From a virus, in IMG/VR virus record IMGVR_UViG_3300045282_000091, positions 1 through 29,229 of that record: a DNA stretch of 29,229 bases; one strand, written 5' to 3'. The position numbers were made by a program, and so were the translations under genes. Position 1 is the first letter of the stretch. Every line of letters starts with the position of its first letter. This document shows, piece after piece, positions 28,862-29,229 of this stretch. The notes under the pieces are model-generated. The model searched no databases and was not told the DNA's origin. It worked only from the letters and a program-made list of their open reading frames with translations.

Positions 28862-28932
28862 GTCGGTTCTGTTGTACGGCGGTTTGCCCGGAGAAATCAA
28901 CTCGCACAAGATGTAGTGCCACGGAGGACCGC
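28862..28932. other. Divergent promoter gap between minus and plus genes
   Basis: These 71 bases separate the two divergent starts (28861 minus, 28933 plus). They are less GC-rich than the genes. The plus start has GGAGG at a 6-nt spacing. I see no -35/-10 pair that I trust. Confidence 0.5.
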
Positions 28933-29088
28933 ATGGGCCTGATCGAAGCGTTGATCGTCCTGCTGCTCGTCGGCTGGCTGCTCGGCGTGTTCATCGTGCC
29001 GGTCGGCGGGTCGGCGATTCACGGCCTGCTCGTCGTCGTGCTCGTGCTGATCGTCGTGCGGCTGCTGCAAGGGCGGGACGTGATCTGA
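28933..29088 (+). CDS. 51-residue membrane protein (Lmo0937/DUF5670-like)
   Basis: ATG 28933 follows a clean ACGGAGG site. The protein is two hydrophobic helices (GLIEALIVLLLVGWLLGVF and AIHGLLVVVLVLIVVRLL) around a PVGGSAIH turn and a short charged tail, which is the layout of the Lmo0937/DUF5670 small membrane family in bacteria. Function unknown; family members are often stress-linked. It resembles the protein at 2613-2813 in its MGLIE-LI start. Confidence 0.7.
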   Translation: MGLIEALIVLLLVGWLLGVFIVPVGGSAIHGLLVVVLVLIVVRLLQGRDVI

Positions 29089-29229
29089 GTGGAAAAAGGA
29101 ATCGCGCGCGGGACGCCCCATGCGGGATAGAATTATTGCTGGCCGCGCTGGCTAGTGCGTGGAAGTCGAGCGTGGAAGTTTACGGAACTAGCTGTTTTTA
29201 AAAGTGTTATCGCGTCAATATCGTGCCTC
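29089..29229. other. AT-richer right end, no gene seen
   Basis: These 141 bases are lower in GC than the rest. A 10-bp direct repeat GCGTGGAAGT occurs at 29157-29166 and 29170-29179. GCTAGT (29151-29156) and ACTAGC (29187-29192) form an inverted repeat with a 30-nt loop followed by GTTTTT, a weak terminator candidate for the 28933 gene. Confidence 0.45.

Overview
The window is about 29 kb of very GC-rich DNA (third codon positions almost always G or C). It carries the virion-assembly half of a tailed bacteriophage or prophage of the P22 type (short-tailed, podovirus-like). Genes on the plus strand are packed head to tail from the left edge to base 24297, with most start and stop codons overlapping (ATGA, GTGA, TAATG). 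This is typical of one co-transcribed late operon. The host cannot be named from the sequence: composition and accessory families point to a high-GC soil or freshwater bacterium. No integrase, replicase or recognisable endolysin is present, so the window is a partial phage genome and lysogeny is undecided.

Layout. (1) 3-4066: ten or so small genes, many with Cys/His zinc-type motifs, plus one protein with a fascin-like beta-trefoil repeat and one with two membrane segments. The gene at 3366 is the best candidate for the small terminase position. (2) 4063-16319: packaging and head module in P22 order: large terminase, portal, a short DUF3008-like protein, scaffold, coat, decoration-like proteins, gp4-like head-tail connector and gp10-like tail hub. 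Between terminase and portal sits an odd gene with a twin-arginine-type signal followed by a free copy of the coat-protein I-domain. (3) 16316-24297: accessory and tail region with a small structural protein, a GNAT acetyltransferase, a 2OG-Fe(II) oxygenase-like protein, three to four large Ala/Gln/Tyr-rich proteins in the place of the P22 ejection proteins, and a tail fibre or tailspike with a head-binding N-terminus.

(4) 24315-25424, minus strand: a BrnT/BrnA-type toxin-antitoxin pair with its own AT-rich promoter covered by a 36-bp dyad operator, a small two-TM holin-sized protein and a small basic protein. (5) 25425-25678: divergent control region with a good sigma70-type promoter, a 10-bp inverted repeat and a strongly folded leader of about 135 nt. 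(6) 25679-28073, plus strand: an early-type operon with a small acidic protein, a conserved phage protein, a PD-(D/E)XK exonuclease, a 51-residue zinc protein, a strong GC hairpin, then a small lipoprotein-like gene. (7) 28083-29088: a two-gene minus-strand cassette (DUF5678-like protein plus retropepsin-like aspartic protease) and a divergent 51-residue membrane protein.

The points most worth attention are the Tat-signal/I-domain gene, an antisense reading frame inside the gene at 21461-22543 whose coding signal lies on the opposite strand, the folded leader at 25545-25678, the BrnT start problem with its operator, and a 22-codon Gly/Lys gene translationally coupled to the gp4-like gene.
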